Shown here piece by piece: positions 53,725 to 63,599 of a stretch of DNA of 64,000 nt; the stretch's first letter is position 1, and each line of letters opens with the position of its first letter. Source of the stretch: Faecalimonas sp. (GTDB lineage: Bacteria; Bacillota; Clostridia; Lachnospirales; Lachnospiraceae). Made by a program: the position numbers and the translations under genes. The stretch covers positions 124,001 to 188,000 of the forward strand of contig JARICA010000017.1 of assembly GCA_029264305.1 (NCBI GenBank), given 5' to 3'. The notes under the pieces were generated by a model. The model made no database searches and was not told where the DNA came from. It worked only from the letters and a program-made list of their open reading frames with translations.

Positions 53725-53757
53725 AAAACTGGCAAGAGCACACTCCTGCCAGTTTTT
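53725..53757 (-). terminator. Terminator of the cytidylate-kinase-like gene
   Basis: AAAACTGGCA (53725-53734) and TGCCAGTTTT (53747-53756) pair perfectly around a small inner stem (GAG/CTC). On the minus strand the stem ends in TTTT. The outer arm overlaps the stop codon of the gene. Confidence 0.75.
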
Positions 53758-54400
53758 ATTTGCCTTTCTTTAATTGTTCCTCTTTCTTACGATAAGCTGC
53801 TTCTAAAATTTCCACCGTTCCATCAATTCCTAAAAGACTACTGTTTAGTAATATCTGGTGAGATTCAATATCTCCCCATTTTCTTCCTGTATGAGCTTCG
53901 TAGTATAATCTTCTCTCTCTATCTATATGTCTAATTTTCTCTTTTGCCTGTTTTTCAGTCAAACCATAAATAGACATAATCCTTCTAACTCTGTCTTCCC
54001 AAAATGCATAAATAAATGTATGTATATAGTTAGAGTAGTCTCCTAATATGTAATCTGCACATCTTCCCACAATTACACACGAACTTCTATTTGCCAACCG
54101 TTTCAAAATCTCAGTTTGTTCCGCATATAGTCTATCACTCACCGGCTCAACAACAGCTTCATTTGTCATAAAAGAAGTATAACTTCCCACACCTACAACA
54201 TACGCAGAAAGAAATTTTCCAAGCATGCTTTCATCTGCTTCTTCTGCAACAGCTTGATCTAAATGCAATTCTCTTGCTGCCATCTTGACAAGATTATGGT
54301 CATAAAGAGGTATATCAAGCTTTGTCGCCAATCTATTCCCTATTTCATGTCCACCACTTCCAAATTGTCTTCCAATCGTAATGATAATGTTATCCGTCAT
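53756..54400 (-). CDS. Cytidylate kinase-like protein
   Basis: Starting at ATG 54398-54400 gives 214 residues. The N-terminal glycine-rich loop IGRQFGSGGHEIG is a P-loop variant, and the protein continues with CVIVGRCADYIL and RVRRIMSIYGL, which define the cytidylate-kinase-like family. This group differs from housekeeping Cmk in its loop and is common in Clostridia; its true substrate is not known. The frame continues 31 codons upstream without a ribosome binding site. It follows the DAHP synthase gene by about 86 bases. Confidence 0.85.
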   Translation of the reverse strand: MTDNIIITIGRQFGSGGHEIGNRLATKLDIPLYDHNLVKMAARELHLDQAVAEEADESMLGKFLSAYVVGVGSYTSFMTNEAVVEPVSDRLYAEQTEILKRLANRSSCVIVGRCADYILGDYSNYIHTFIYAFWEDRVRRIMSIYGLTEKQAKEKIRHIDRERRLYYEAHTGRKWGDIESHQILLNSSLLGIDGTVEILEAAYRKKEEQLKKGK

Positions 54401-54486
54401 AACAGCTAGCCCCCTTCTATATAATTCTGAAAATTTATTATTATTTTCAATTATATCACAGTGGCTTTCATTTTTACACCTTTTAT

Positions 54487-55518
54487 CTAACAATTTTCAG
54501 CAATTTTATGAATTAGTCTTTCTGTATCTTCCCAACTCAAACAAGGATCTGTAATTGATTTCCCATAAACTCTGTCTTCTGCAATTCCTTGACAACCTTC
54601 TTCTAAATAACTTTCAATCATAACTCCTTTGACTAACTTTTTAATCTCCGGATTATAATTTCTACTATGCAACACTTCACTTACAATACGAATCTGTTCT
54701 TTAAACTGCTTATTAGAATTAGAATGATTTGCATCAACAATTGCCGCTGGATTTTGTAAATCCATTTTCTTATATATATTCTGCAATCTAACTAAATCTT
54801 CATAGTGATAGTTTGGAATACATGTTCCATATTTATCTACACCGCCTCGTAAGATAACGTGAGCAAGATCATTCCCATCTGTTGTTACATCCATTCCTCG
54901 ATAAATGAATGTATGTGAACTTTGCGCTGCAATTACTGAATTCATCATTACTGAAAAATCTCCACTTGTTGGATTTTTCATCCCAACAGGGATATCCATT
55001 CCACTTGCAGTTAATCTGTGCTGTTGATTTTCTACAGAACGTGCTCCTATTGCTTCATATGATAATATATCATCTAAATAACTTCTATTTTCAGGATAAA
55101 GCATTTCGTCGGCAGAAGTAAGTCCACTTTCTTCAATCGCATGAATATGCATTTTTCGAATCGCAATAATTCCCCCAAGTAAATCTGGTGCCTTATCTGG
55201 TTCTGGTTGATGTAGCATACCTTTATATCCAGCACCTGTTGTTCGTGGTTTATTTGTATAAATTCTTGGGATAATCATTAGTTTCTCTGACACTTGTTCA
55301 TTTAACTTTGCTAAACGACTTACATAATCACAAATCGCAACCTCGTTATCTGCAGAACAAGGTCCTACAAGAACCATAAATTTATCTGATTTCCCCATAA
55401 AAATATCTCTAATTTCATTATCTCTCTGTTTTTTTAATGCCACAATATCCTTTGTCAATGGATATTCTTCCTTCAATTCCAACGGAAGTGGAAGCTGTTT
55501 ATTCACTCTCATTCCCAT
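54487..55518 (-). CDS. aroF: 3-deoxy-7-phosphoheptulonate synthase (class I)
   Basis: The enzyme joins PEP and erythrose 4-phosphate in the first step of aromatic amino acid synthesis. The 343-residue protein shows VLVGPCSADNE, the metal and substrate motif YTNKPRTTGAGYKG, SYEAIGARSVENQQHR and the final metal region VDANHSNSNKQ, marking the AroF/G/H-type class I enzyme. It has no chorismate mutase extension. Which allosteric type it is cannot be told. The ATG has AAAGGAG nine bases upstream; a second ATG two codons later is possible. No other shikimate genes are nearby. Confidence 0.93.
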   Translation of the reverse strand: MGMRVNKQLPLPLELKEEYPLTKDIVALKKQRDNEIRDIFMGKSDKFMVLVGPCSADNEVAICDYVSRLAKLNEQVSEKLMIIPRIYTNKPRTTGAGYKGMLHQPEPDKAPDLLGGIIAIRKMHIHAIEESGLTSADEMLYPENRSYLDDILSYEAIGARSVENQQHRLTASGMDIPVGMKNPTSGDFSVMMNSVIAAQSSHTFIYRGMDVTTDGNDLAHVILRGGVDKYGTCIPNYHYEDLVRLQNIYKKMDLQNPAAIVDANHSNSNKQFKEQIRIVSEVLHSRNYNPEIKKLVKGVMIESYLEEGCQGIAEDRVYGKSITDPCLSWEDTERLIHKIAENC

Positions 55519-55545
55519 ATTCTTTTTCTCCTTTTATATTTTTAT

Positions 55546-57435
55546 TTAATCTAATTCAAATGCCCCGGTATATAATTGGTAATATTTACCTCTTTCTGCC
55601 ATAAGCATCTCATGCGTACCACGCTCGATAATACGTCCTTTTTCCAACACCATAATAACATCAGAATTTCGCACTGTCGATAATCTATGTGCAATAACAA
55701 AAACCGTTCTCCCTTCCATAAGAGCGTCCATTCCTCTTTGCACAATAGTTTCTGTTCGTGTATCAATAGATGACGTTGCTTCATCCAAAATCATTACTGG
55801 TGGATCAGCAACTGCAGCTCTTGCAATTGTTATTAACTGTCTCTGCCCTTGTGAAAGATTAGCTCCATTTTCCGCAAGAGGTGTATCATACCCTTTTGGT
55901 AAACGAGTAATAAAATCATCTGCTCCTACAAGTTTTGCTGCATGAACACATTCCTCTTCTGTAGCATCTAATCTCCCATAACGAATATTATCCATGACTG
56001 TTCCCGTAAATAAATTTGTTTCTTGAAGAACAACACCAAGTGATCGTCTTAAATCTTCTTTCTTAATCTTGTCAATATTAATTCCATCATATCGGATTTT
56101 TCCATCTGCAATATCATAAAATCGGTTAATCAAATTTGTGATTGTTGTTTTCCCTGCACCAGTAGAACCAACAAAAGCAACCTTCTGTCCTGGCTTTGCA
56201 TACAATGTTATATTATGTAAAATAGTCTTGTTTTCTTCATATCCAAAATCAACATCAACCATGCGGACATCTCCAGATAGCTTTGTATATGTCACTGTCC
56301 CATTCTCTTTATGTGGATGCTTCCACGCCCACATTCCTGTCCGTTCTTTACATTCTACAAGTTTTCCATTTTCTTCTTTTGCAGAAACAAGAGTTACATA
56401 CCCCTCATCTTTTTCTGGTTCTTCATCAATCAATTGAAAAATCCTTTTCGCACCAGCAAGTCCCATAACAACAGAATTGATTTGATTCGATACTTGACTA
56501 ACATTTCCACAAAACTGTTTTGTCATATTTAGAAACGGAACAACAATACTTATACCAAATGCCATTCCTGAGAAACTTATATTTTTCACTTGCAACAATA
56601 ACAAAATTCCTCCTGTAAGAGCAACTGTAACATAAAGAACATTTCCAATATTACCTAAAACTGGCATAAGCATATTCGCAAATTTATTGGCACTTTCTGC
56701 ATCTTTGAATAATTTTTCATTGATCTCATCAAACTTCTTTTCACATTCTCTTTCATGACAAAATACTTGCACAACTTTTTGACCGTTCATAACTTCTTCA
56801 ACATATCCTTCGGCTTTTCCAAGAGAAATTTGTTGGCTGGTAAAATATTTTGCAGAGTTTCCACCAATTTTCTTTGTTACGATAAACATAATTATCACAC
56901 CAAAAATCACTACCAACGTCATCCACAAACTAAAGTAAATCATAATCCCAAATACTGTCAATACCGTAACTGATGAAACTAACAATTGTGGAATACTTTG
57001 AGATATCATTTGTCTTAACGTATCAATATCATTTGTATAATAACTCATAATATCACCATGATTGTGTGTGTCAAAATATTTGATTGGAAGATTCTGCATT
57101 CCATGAAACATTTTTACACGAAGTTTTTTAAGAAATCCCTGTGTAATTGTGGCCATCATCTGTGTAAACACAATCGCCGAAAATAGTGAAAGAATATACA
57201 AAATCAACAAAACACCTACATAATAGACAATTCTCCCACTAACTGCATCCCATTTTCCTGTTTTCCAACTGATTTCTACTATAGAAATAATCTTTTGCAT
57301 GAAAATTCCCGGGATAGAAGTAACAGCTGCACTAAAAATAATACAAACTAAAATAAGTGGCATTTTTATTGGATAGAATTGAAATAATGTTTTTAAAAGT
57401 CTACCAAATGCTCCCCTTTTTTCTCTCTTATTCAT
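55546..57435 (-). CDS. Heterodimeric ABC exporter subunit with canonical ATP site
   Basis: The 629-residue protein has six membrane helices (about 25-330) followed by an ATP-binding domain. Walker A is GSTGAGKTT, the signature LSQGQRQL, Walker B VMILDEATSSIDT with the catalytic Glu, and the switch FVIAHRLST. The start at ATG 57433-57435 overlaps the partner gene's end by eight bases, so translation is coupled. An extra segment (about 350-395, CKERTGMWAWKHPHKENG) between membrane and nucleotide domains is longer than usual. It pairs with the gene at 57428-59170; substrates may be drugs or peptides. Confidence 0.92.
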   Translation of the reverse strand: MNKREKRGAFGRLLKTLFQFYPIKMPLILVCIIFSAAVTSIPGIFMQKIISIVEISWKTGKWDAVSGRIVYYVGVLLILYILSLFSAIVFTQMMATITQGFLKKLRVKMFHGMQNLPIKYFDTHNHGDIMSYYTNDIDTLRQMISQSIPQLLVSSVTVLTVFGIMIYFSLWMTLVVIFGVIIMFIVTKKIGGNSAKYFTSQQISLGKAEGYVEEVMNGQKVVQVFCHERECEKKFDEINEKLFKDAESANKFANMLMPVLGNIGNVLYVTVALTGGILLLLQVKNISFSGMAFGISIVVPFLNMTKQFCGNVSQVSNQINSVVMGLAGAKRIFQLIDEEPEKDEGYVTLVSAKEENGKLVECKERTGMWAWKHPHKENGTVTYTKLSGDVRMVDVDFGYEENKTILHNITLYAKPGQKVAFVGSTGAGKTTITNLINRFYDIADGKIRYDGINIDKIKKEDLRRSLGVVLQETNLFTGTVMDNIRYGRLDATEEECVHAAKLVGADDFITRLPKGYDTPLAENGANLSQGQRQLITIARAAVADPPVMILDEATSSIDTRTETIVQRGMDALMEGRTVFVIAHRLSTVRNSDVIMVLEKGRIIERGTHEMLMAERGKYYQLYTGAFELD

Positions 57436-59170
57436 CCTCTTCACCTACCTTTTTTTGTGAAGTATATATTTCTCGATAGATTTCACTTTCAACAAGCAAC
57501 TGTTTGTGGGTTCCGATGGCATGAATTGTACCTTTATCCATTACAACAATTCTGTCCGCTTCTTCCACAGAAGAAATACGCTGTGCAATAATAATTTTTG
57601 TTGTTTCTGGAATAAATTCCTTGAAAGCTCTTCTGATAAGCGCATCTGTTTTTGTATCTACTGCGCTTGTTGAATCATCTAAAATTAAAATTTTCGGATT
57701 TTTTAACAAAGCTCTTGCAATACATATTCTCTGTTTTTGTCCTCCAGACACATTTGTCCCACCTTGCTCAATATAGGTATCATATTGGTTAGGGAACTGT
57801 TGAATAAATTCATCTGCCTGTGCTAATTTACACACCTCAATCAACTCTTCATCTGTTGCATCTTTATTTCCCCAACGAAGATTTTCCTTGATTGTTCCAG
57901 AAAACAATACATTCTTTTGTAATACAACAGATACTGCATTTCTTAACGATGTTAAATCATATTTTTTAACATCAATCCCACCAACTTTCACACATCCTTC
58001 AGTTGTATCATATAATCTTGAAATCAATTGAATTAACGAAGACTTTGAAGACCCTGTTCCACCAATAATCCCTATTGTTTCACCGGAACGGATATGTAAA
58101 TTAATATTTGACAACGCCATTTTTTTTGCTGTTTTCACATATTTAAAATTCACATTTTCAAAATCAATCGATCCATCTTTCACTTCATATATAGGGTTTT
58201 CTGGATTTCTAATTGTTCCCTCTTCTTGCAAAACTTCCATAATTCGCTTTGCAGATTCACTTGCCATCGTAATCATAACGAATACCATAGACATCATCAT
58301 TAATGAATTCAATATTTGAAAACTATAAGTTAAAAGTGCTGAAAATTGTCCTACATCTAAATCAAGACCTTTTGATGTAATAATTACATATGATCCAAAA
58401 TACATAACAAAAATCATTACTGTATACATACAAAACTGCATAAGTGGATTGTTATACGCTAAAATCTTTTCTGCTTTCGTAAAATCTCTGCAAATATTAT
58501 CTGCTGCTTTCTCAAATTTTTCTTTTTCATAGTCTTCACGCACATAAGATTTTACAACTCGCATTCCCTTAATATTTTCTTGAATAGAAGTATTCAAATT
58601 ATCATATTTTTTAAATACTCGTTTAAATACAGGCATTGCTAATCGAATGATTAAGAATAGACCTATCGCTAATATCGGAACTACTACAACAAATATCCAC
58701 GCCATTTTTCCTCCCATAACAAATGCCATTGTAAAAGAAAACACAAGCATAAGAGGACAACGAATCGCTATTCTTATCAGCATCATATATGCCATCTGCA
58801 CATTTGTCACATCTGTTGTAAGTCTTGTCACAAGTGATGATGTAGAGAACTTATCAATATTCGTAAAAGAATAGCTCTGTATTTTATAAAACATATCCTT
58901 TCTCAAATTTTTCGCAAATCCACAAGAACCAGTAGCACAAACCGACCCAGCTATAGCCCCTGCAAATAATGCAAATCCAGCCATTAAAATTAAACATCCG
59001 CCATAAATTACAATTGTTTTTAAGTCACACCCCGCCTTTATTTCATTTACTAAACGGGCAATAACAAACGGAATAATGCATTCCATAATAACTTCCAACG
59101 AAACAAAAATAGGGGCTAGAATAGACGGCTTTTTGTATTCTCGAATACTTTTGGAAAGTTCTTTTATCAT
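57428..59170 (-). CDS. Heterodimeric ABC exporter subunit with degenerate ATP site
   Basis: The 580-residue protein has six membrane helices and an ATP-binding domain. Walker A is GGTGSSKSSL, where Ser replaces the usual Gly. The signature is VSGGQKQR, and Walker B reads ILILDDSTSAVD with Asp in place of the catalytic Glu. The switch His is replaced by Gln in IIAQRISS. These changes match one half of TM287/288-type heterodimers, in which only the other composite site hydrolyses ATP. The ATG has AAAGGAGG upstream. It heads the two-gene operon. Confidence 0.93.
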   Translation of the reverse strand: MIKELSKSIREYKKPSILAPIFVSLEVIMECIIPFVIARLVNEIKAGCDLKTIVIYGGCLILMAGFALFAGAIAGSVCATGSCGFAKNLRKDMFYKIQSYSFTNIDKFSTSSLVTRLTTDVTNVQMAYMMLIRIAIRCPLMLVFSFTMAFVMGGKMAWIFVVVVPILAIGLFLIIRLAMPVFKRVFKKYDNLNTSIQENIKGMRVVKSYVREDYEKEKFEKAADNICRDFTKAEKILAYNNPLMQFCMYTVMIFVMYFGSYVIITSKGLDLDVGQFSALLTYSFQILNSLMMMSMVFVMITMASESAKRIMEVLQEEGTIRNPENPIYEVKDGSIDFENVNFKYVKTAKKMALSNINLHIRSGETIGIIGGTGSSKSSLIQLISRLYDTTEGCVKVGGIDVKKYDLTSLRNAVSVVLQKNVLFSGTIKENLRWGNKDATDEELIEVCKLAQADEFIQQFPNQYDTYIEQGGTNVSGGQKQRICIARALLKNPKILILDDSTSAVDTKTDALIRRAFKEFIPETTKIIIAQRISSVEEADRIVVMDKGTIHAIGTHKQLLVESEIYREIYTSQKKVGEEDE

Positions 59171-59255
59171 GTCTTTTCCTCCTTTATCTTATTATTGTTT
59201 CTATGACAATTGTTCTTATTATAATACTTTTTTCTCTTGTAAATCAATAAATTTA

Positions 59256-59289
59256 AAAGAGACTGCAATAATTTTATTACAGTCTCTTT
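59256..59289 (-). terminator. Terminator of the FtsX-type permease gene
   Basis: AAAGAGACTG (59256-59265) and CAGTCTCTTT (59280-59289) form a perfect 10-bp stem with partly paired inner arms. TTTAAATTT follows on the minus strand. Confidence 0.8.
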
Positions 59290-59293
59290 CATG

Positions 59294-61741
59294 CTAAATA
59301 TTTTCACTTCGAATAGTTTCTATAATATTCTGTTTTTCCACCTTTTTTATTGCATACTGCATAGTTATATACACAACTAAAAATACAACTAAAACACAAA
59401 TAAATACTTGTTGATATGGTATATGATATGGTATCTCTAAAATATTTACGAATTGTTTATAGAAAATATATGAGAATAGAATTCCTACTGGAATTCCATA
59501 TAAAAGTGCTTTCGTTCCATAGAAAAAACTTTCATACCAGATCATCTTTTTAAACTCTTTATCTGTCATTCCAACTGACCGAAGTGCAGCAAACTCTCTG
59601 CTTCTCAATGCCATATTGGTTGTAATCGTATTAAAAATATTCGTAATTCCAATAACAGAAATCACTACCAAAAATCCATATAAGAATATAGATATAATAA
59701 GGTTAATGCTATTTCTTTCCCTAGCTTCTTCTGCAAAATCCCTATAACTCCAACTTTCTTCAAAAGCTATTTCTTCCAAATTTTTTCGAACTTCTAATGT
59801 GTTATTTGCATCAATATATACCCCTGCATAGGCAAACTCTCTCTTGTTCATCCATTCTTCTGACACAATAATAGTTGGTTCATTATAAGAATTATTTGTA
59901 AGTGGAAAATTCTCTGACCGTTTGACGATTTCAATTTCTCCTCCATCAAATCGTAATTTTTCTCCCTCTTTTACATCGAGTTCATGATATTTTTTTCGCT
60001 TTGCCTTACGTTCACCTTCATCACGAACAAATGAAATACTTGTGTCATATAAAATCCCTTTATCTTTTACTTTCTCATAAGGCAACCCTAATTTTTCCAC
60101 AAATTTCTTATACGTTTTATCAGAAAAAGAACAAAATACATATTCTATTTCTTCATCTTTCTCTTCTTGACTAAATTTCGTAATATCTCTGATTTTTTCA
60201 GACGTTTCCGTCAAAGATACATTAATCGGTTTGGCATTCCATATTTTAACAATATCACATTTATTTATTCCCTTTACCTTACTTGCTTTTTGATAGATTT
60301 CTCCTTTTGTTTTTATATCTTGTTCATCATTATAGGCAATCAAATTATATTCTATTTTCCCATAGTTTAGATTTTGCACTTCTTCTCCATATATTTTTAT
60401 AGAACTAATAGATAGGAACAATACAATACTAATAAAAAGAGAAAATACCGTCGTTCTATATTTTTTTCTGCTTCGTTTTAAGTTTTTTTGCGCAATCTCT
60501 CCCTCAATTCCAAAAATTTTTGAGAATACTTTAGCTGTACGTAATTTTTTTGCCTCTAACTTTATACTTTTTGTCTCACGAATCGAGTCTATAGGGGACA
60601 CCTTTTCTGCACTTTTTGCAGGAATTAACGAAGAAATATAAATCATACATATTGCTACTATTACAGCAATCAAAATTGAAACAACCGACACGTACAACTT
60701 CAATTCAATTTCTCCATCGAAAGATGTTCCCTTTAAAATTTGCATTACAATACGAAGTGTCACCCCAATTGCTCCAATCCCAAATAAAACACCAAGCGGA
60801 ATGGAAATCGCTCCTAAAATCACCCCTTCAAACAAAACATTTTTCCGTATCTGCTTAGATGTTGCTCCTACACTCGCCAACATACCATATTGCTTTAGTC
60901 TTTCGGTAACAGAAATGTCAAAACTATTTTTTATCACAAATACAGACGTAAATAAAATAATACCAATAACTATTCCAGCCATTATTTTTAAAGAACGTAA
61001 CGCATCTACATTTCTCATTGCCCCTTGAAAAGTCAACAAGCTATTATTCACCTTGCACTCGTGTAAATCCAATTCTTTTTTCAACATTGTCTGAACAGCA
61101 AATGTATCTTTAGGGTTTTTCATCAACATAGCAATATCCACATTTCCACTGTTTCTTTCCTCGTCGAATATGGTAAACAAATTATATCCGTTATCTTCTC
61201 TATTATAAAAATAAAGCGGATCTGTCTTTACTATTCCAGAAATAACATAGTCCTTTTCTTTTCCTCCTACTTCTAATTTTAATGTATCTCCTACATCTAT
61301 TTTTTTGAAATAATTCAATTGAAATTCCCCTGGAAGTAAAATTTCTTTTTTATTTTGAGGCAATTGTCCTTTTTCCAAAATAATTCCCCAATCAGTAAAA
61401 TCTTGTTCTTTCATCCCCAAAATTTTTGTTTTTGGAAAATTCCCATCAACCTCTTTTGAAATGATCTTCACATTTTCTATTGTCTGTAAAACCATTTTCT
61501 TTTCTGCTTTCTTGTTATGTAGGAGATATTTTTGTTTCTCTTGTGGAACATTTCTAACTAACATATGATAATTACCATTCGTTTTCTTTGCATACTCAAT
61601 AAGACTCCCCTGTATACTAGATACAAATGTTGTTATTGCAGTAATTAAAGCTACTGATAACAAAACACCAAAAATAGTGGCAAATGTTCTTTTCTTATTT
61701 TTTTTCAAATTTTTTATTGTGAGTTCATTTAATATTTTCAT
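59294..61741 (-). CDS. FtsX-type ABC permease (BceB/VraG-like)
   Basis: The 815-residue protein has an N-terminal helix (about 18-43), a first extracytoplasmic domain (about 50-245), a cluster of three helices (about 250-370, FtsX domain with ITVTERLKQYGMLASVGATSKQ in slightly changed form), a further helix near 420, a second extracytoplasmic domain (about 445-680) and a C-terminal FtsX domain (about 690-800, NMALRSREFAALRSVGMTDKEF). This two-domain plan is like peptide-antibiotic sensing and detoxification permeases. The gene is three bases after the ATPase gene and belongs to an operon with kinase and regulator genes. Confidence 0.9.
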   Translation of the reverse strand: MKILNELTIKNLKKNKKRTFATIFGVLLSVALITAITTFVSSIQGSLIEYAKKTNGNYHMLVRNVPQEKQKYLLHNKKAEKKMVLQTIENVKIISKEVDGNFPKTKILGMKEQDFTDWGIILEKGQLPQNKKEILLPGEFQLNYFKKIDVGDTLKLEVGGKEKDYVISGIVKTDPLYFYNREDNGYNLFTIFDEERNSGNVDIAMLMKNPKDTFAVQTMLKKELDLHECKVNNSLLTFQGAMRNVDALRSLKIMAGIVIGIILFTSVFVIKNSFDISVTERLKQYGMLASVGATSKQIRKNVLFEGVILGAISIPLGVLFGIGAIGVTLRIVMQILKGTSFDGEIELKLYVSVVSILIAVIVAICMIYISSLIPAKSAEKVSPIDSIRETKSIKLEAKKLRTAKVFSKIFGIEGEIAQKNLKRSRKKYRTTVFSLFISIVLFLSISSIKIYGEEVQNLNYGKIEYNLIAYNDEQDIKTKGEIYQKASKVKGINKCDIVKIWNAKPINVSLTETSEKIRDITKFSQEEKDEEIEYVFCSFSDKTYKKFVEKLGLPYEKVKDKGILYDTSISFVRDEGERKAKRKKYHELDVKEGEKLRFDGGEIEIVKRSENFPLTNNSYNEPTIIVSEEWMNKREFAYAGVYIDANNTLEVRKNLEEIAFEESWSYRDFAEEARERNSINLIISIFLYGFLVVISVIGITNIFNTITTNMALRSREFAALRSVGMTDKEFKKMIWYESFFYGTKALLYGIPVGILFSYIFYKQFVNILEIPYHIPYQQVFICVLVVFLVVYITMQYAIKKVEKQNIIETIRSENI

Positions 61742-61744
61742 AAA

Positions 61745-62425
61745 TTACCTCACCTTCTCATCTTTTATCATTTTTCCGTCTGCAATAGTAATAATTCGAT
61801 CTGCCTCTAATGCAATTTTCTCATCATGGGTAATAAGCAAAATCGTTTGATTATATTTTCGATTTGTCATCTTTAATAAATCAATGATTTCTCTAGATGA
61901 TTTACTATCAAGGTTTCCTGTTGGTTCGTCTGCCAATACAATTGCAGGATGATTAATTAACGCTCTTCCAATGGAAACTCTCTGTTGCTGTCCTCCTGAT
62001 AATTGATTTGGCAAATATTCTTTTCTATTTGTCAGATTTAATATAGAAAGCATTTCCTCCATCTTCTCTTTCTCTACTCGCTTTCCATCTAATCGACATG
62101 GTAAAGCTATATTTTCCTCTACATTTAATATTGGAATCAAATTATAAAACTGATAAATCAATCCTAACTGTCGTCTTCTAAAAATTGCCATTTTATCATT
62201 GTTCAAACTTAAAATTTCTGTTCCATCTATATATACTTTTCCTGATGTCGCTTTGTCCACACCCCCAATCAAATGAAGTAATGTTGATTTTCCACTTCCA
62301 GAAGCACCGATAATCGCAACAAACTCTCCTCTCGCAACAGAAAAATTTATGTTATCCAACGCCTTTACTTTCGTATCATTCATTCCATATGTTTTACACA
62401 AATTTTCAATCTTCAAAATTTCCAT
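61745..62425 (-). CDS. ABC transporter ATP-binding protein (MacB/BceA-like)
   Basis: The 226-residue protein shows Walker A GASGSGKSTLLHLI, the Q-loop IYQFYNLIPILNV, signature LSGGQQQRVSIGR, Walker B VLADEPTGNLD and the switch LLITHDEK. It is a lone ATPase of the LolD/MacB/BceA group that works with FtsX-type permeases. The start has AAGGAGG upstream. It lies between the sensor kinase and permease genes and is complete. Confidence 0.95.
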   Translation of the reverse strand: MEILKIENLCKTYGMNDTKVKALDNINFSVARGEFVAIIGASGSGKSTLLHLIGGVDKATSGKVYIDGTEILSLNNDKMAIFRRRQLGLIYQFYNLIPILNVEENIALPCRLDGKRVEKEKMEEMLSILNLTNRKEYLPNQLSGGQQQRVSIGRALINHPAIVLADEPTGNLDSKSSREIIDLLKMTNRKYNQTILLITHDEKIALEADRIITIADGKMIKDEKVR

Positions 62426-62476
62426 AACTGTCCTCCTTTTCTTTTGACAACATCATCATATCGAATGAAAGTGACT

Positions 62477-63598
62477 TTAAAGTGACTTTTGATAAAATTT
62501 TATAAGAAACTCGGTTCCCTTTTCTTTCTGACTTTTTACTTCAATATCTCCACCTTGATATTTTACAATACTTTTTGCAAATGCCAATCCAAGACCTACA
62601 CTATCCTCTTTCGCATTTTTACTTTTATAAAATCGTTCAAAAATATGAGGTAAATCCTCCTTTTCGATTCCTTCACCATTGTCTTTTATGCTTAGCATTG
62701 TATAAATATAATTTTCCTCCCAAAAAAATTTCACTTCCGTTGCTCCATGCTCTATAGCATTTTTAACTATATTGCAAACACACTCTTTCGTCCAATGCAA
62801 ATCACACCACAATTTCGACTTCTCTTCTCCTTCTCCCCAAATGTGACTTCCTGTAACCTCGCATAAAACATCAAATCTTTCCTGTACTTCTTTTAATAAA
62901 TCTTTAATATAAATTTCTTCTTTTTTTAGTACAACTGTTCCCGAATCTAACTTTGCCAAATTTAATATCCCTTTTACAAGCCATTCTATTTTCATTAAAT
63001 CTTTTTGCATATTATCTAAAAACAGTTCTTTTTTCTCCTGAGGTAAATCCATTCGTAAAAGTTCATTTACCATATACAAAGATGTAATTGGAGTTTTTAA
63101 TTGATGTGATATATCAGCCAAAAATTGTTCTAACTCAGATTTGCTCTTTTTCAAAAAAGCATTATTTTCTCTTAAAAGCATTGTAATGTCATACACTTTA
63201 TTATTTAAAAAACTAAAACTTCCTTCTTCATTATCAATTAATTGCAAAGTTTCCTTTCCCGCCAAAATTTCTTCACAGTATTGTTCCATTTCTCGTATCT
63301 TTTTATCTCGTTGCTTTCTGTCATATAAACTTATTCCCCAAAATAAAATTCCATTTAACAGACCGATACAAGTTATATCTATCGCCATGGATATTGGATG
63401 AAACTCACTTTCTTCCACACCGTACTTTTTCAAAATATCTGTTACTTCTTGTTTGTCTTCTGTTTCCAAAATTTTCTCGGTCATTCTATATATCCAGCTG
63501 TTTATCTCTTTTTCCTTCGTTCTTCCTAAACACACACAAATACCAATATTAACTACTATACACAAGCAAATACATATAAACCATTTTTTCTTATTCAT
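62477..63598 (-). CDS. Sensor histidine kinase, probably BceS-like in context
   Basis: The 373-residue protein starts at ATG 63596-63598 behind AGGTGG; a GTG three codons earlier is less well placed. Two membrane helices (about 6-24 and 65-88) flank a short extracytoplasmic loop of about 40 residues, too small to hold a usual sensor domain. The dimerisation domain has the phospho-acceptor in DISHQLKTPITS, and the ATPase domain has NIVKNAIEHGA, DNGEGIEKEDLP and VGLGLAF. The short loop and nearby ABC genes suggest that it senses through the transporter, as in Bce systems. It follows the response regulator by one base. Confidence 0.92.
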   Translation of the reverse strand: MNKKKWFICICLCIVVNIGICVCLGRTKEKEINSWIYRMTEKILETEDKQEVTDILKKYGVEESEFHPISMAIDITCIGLLNGILFWGISLYDRKQRDKKIREMEQYCEEILAGKETLQLIDNEEGSFSFLNNKVYDITMLLRENNAFLKKSKSELEQFLADISHQLKTPITSLYMVNELLRMDLPQEKKELFLDNMQKDLMKIEWLVKGILNLAKLDSGTVVLKKEEIYIKDLLKEVQERFDVLCEVTGSHIWGEGEEKSKLWCDLHWTKECVCNIVKNAIEHGATEVKFFWEENYIYTMLSIKDNGEGIEKEDLPHIFERFYKSKNAKEDSVGLGLAFAKSIVKYQGGDIEVKSQKEKGTEFLIKFYQKSL

Positions 63599-63599
63599 A

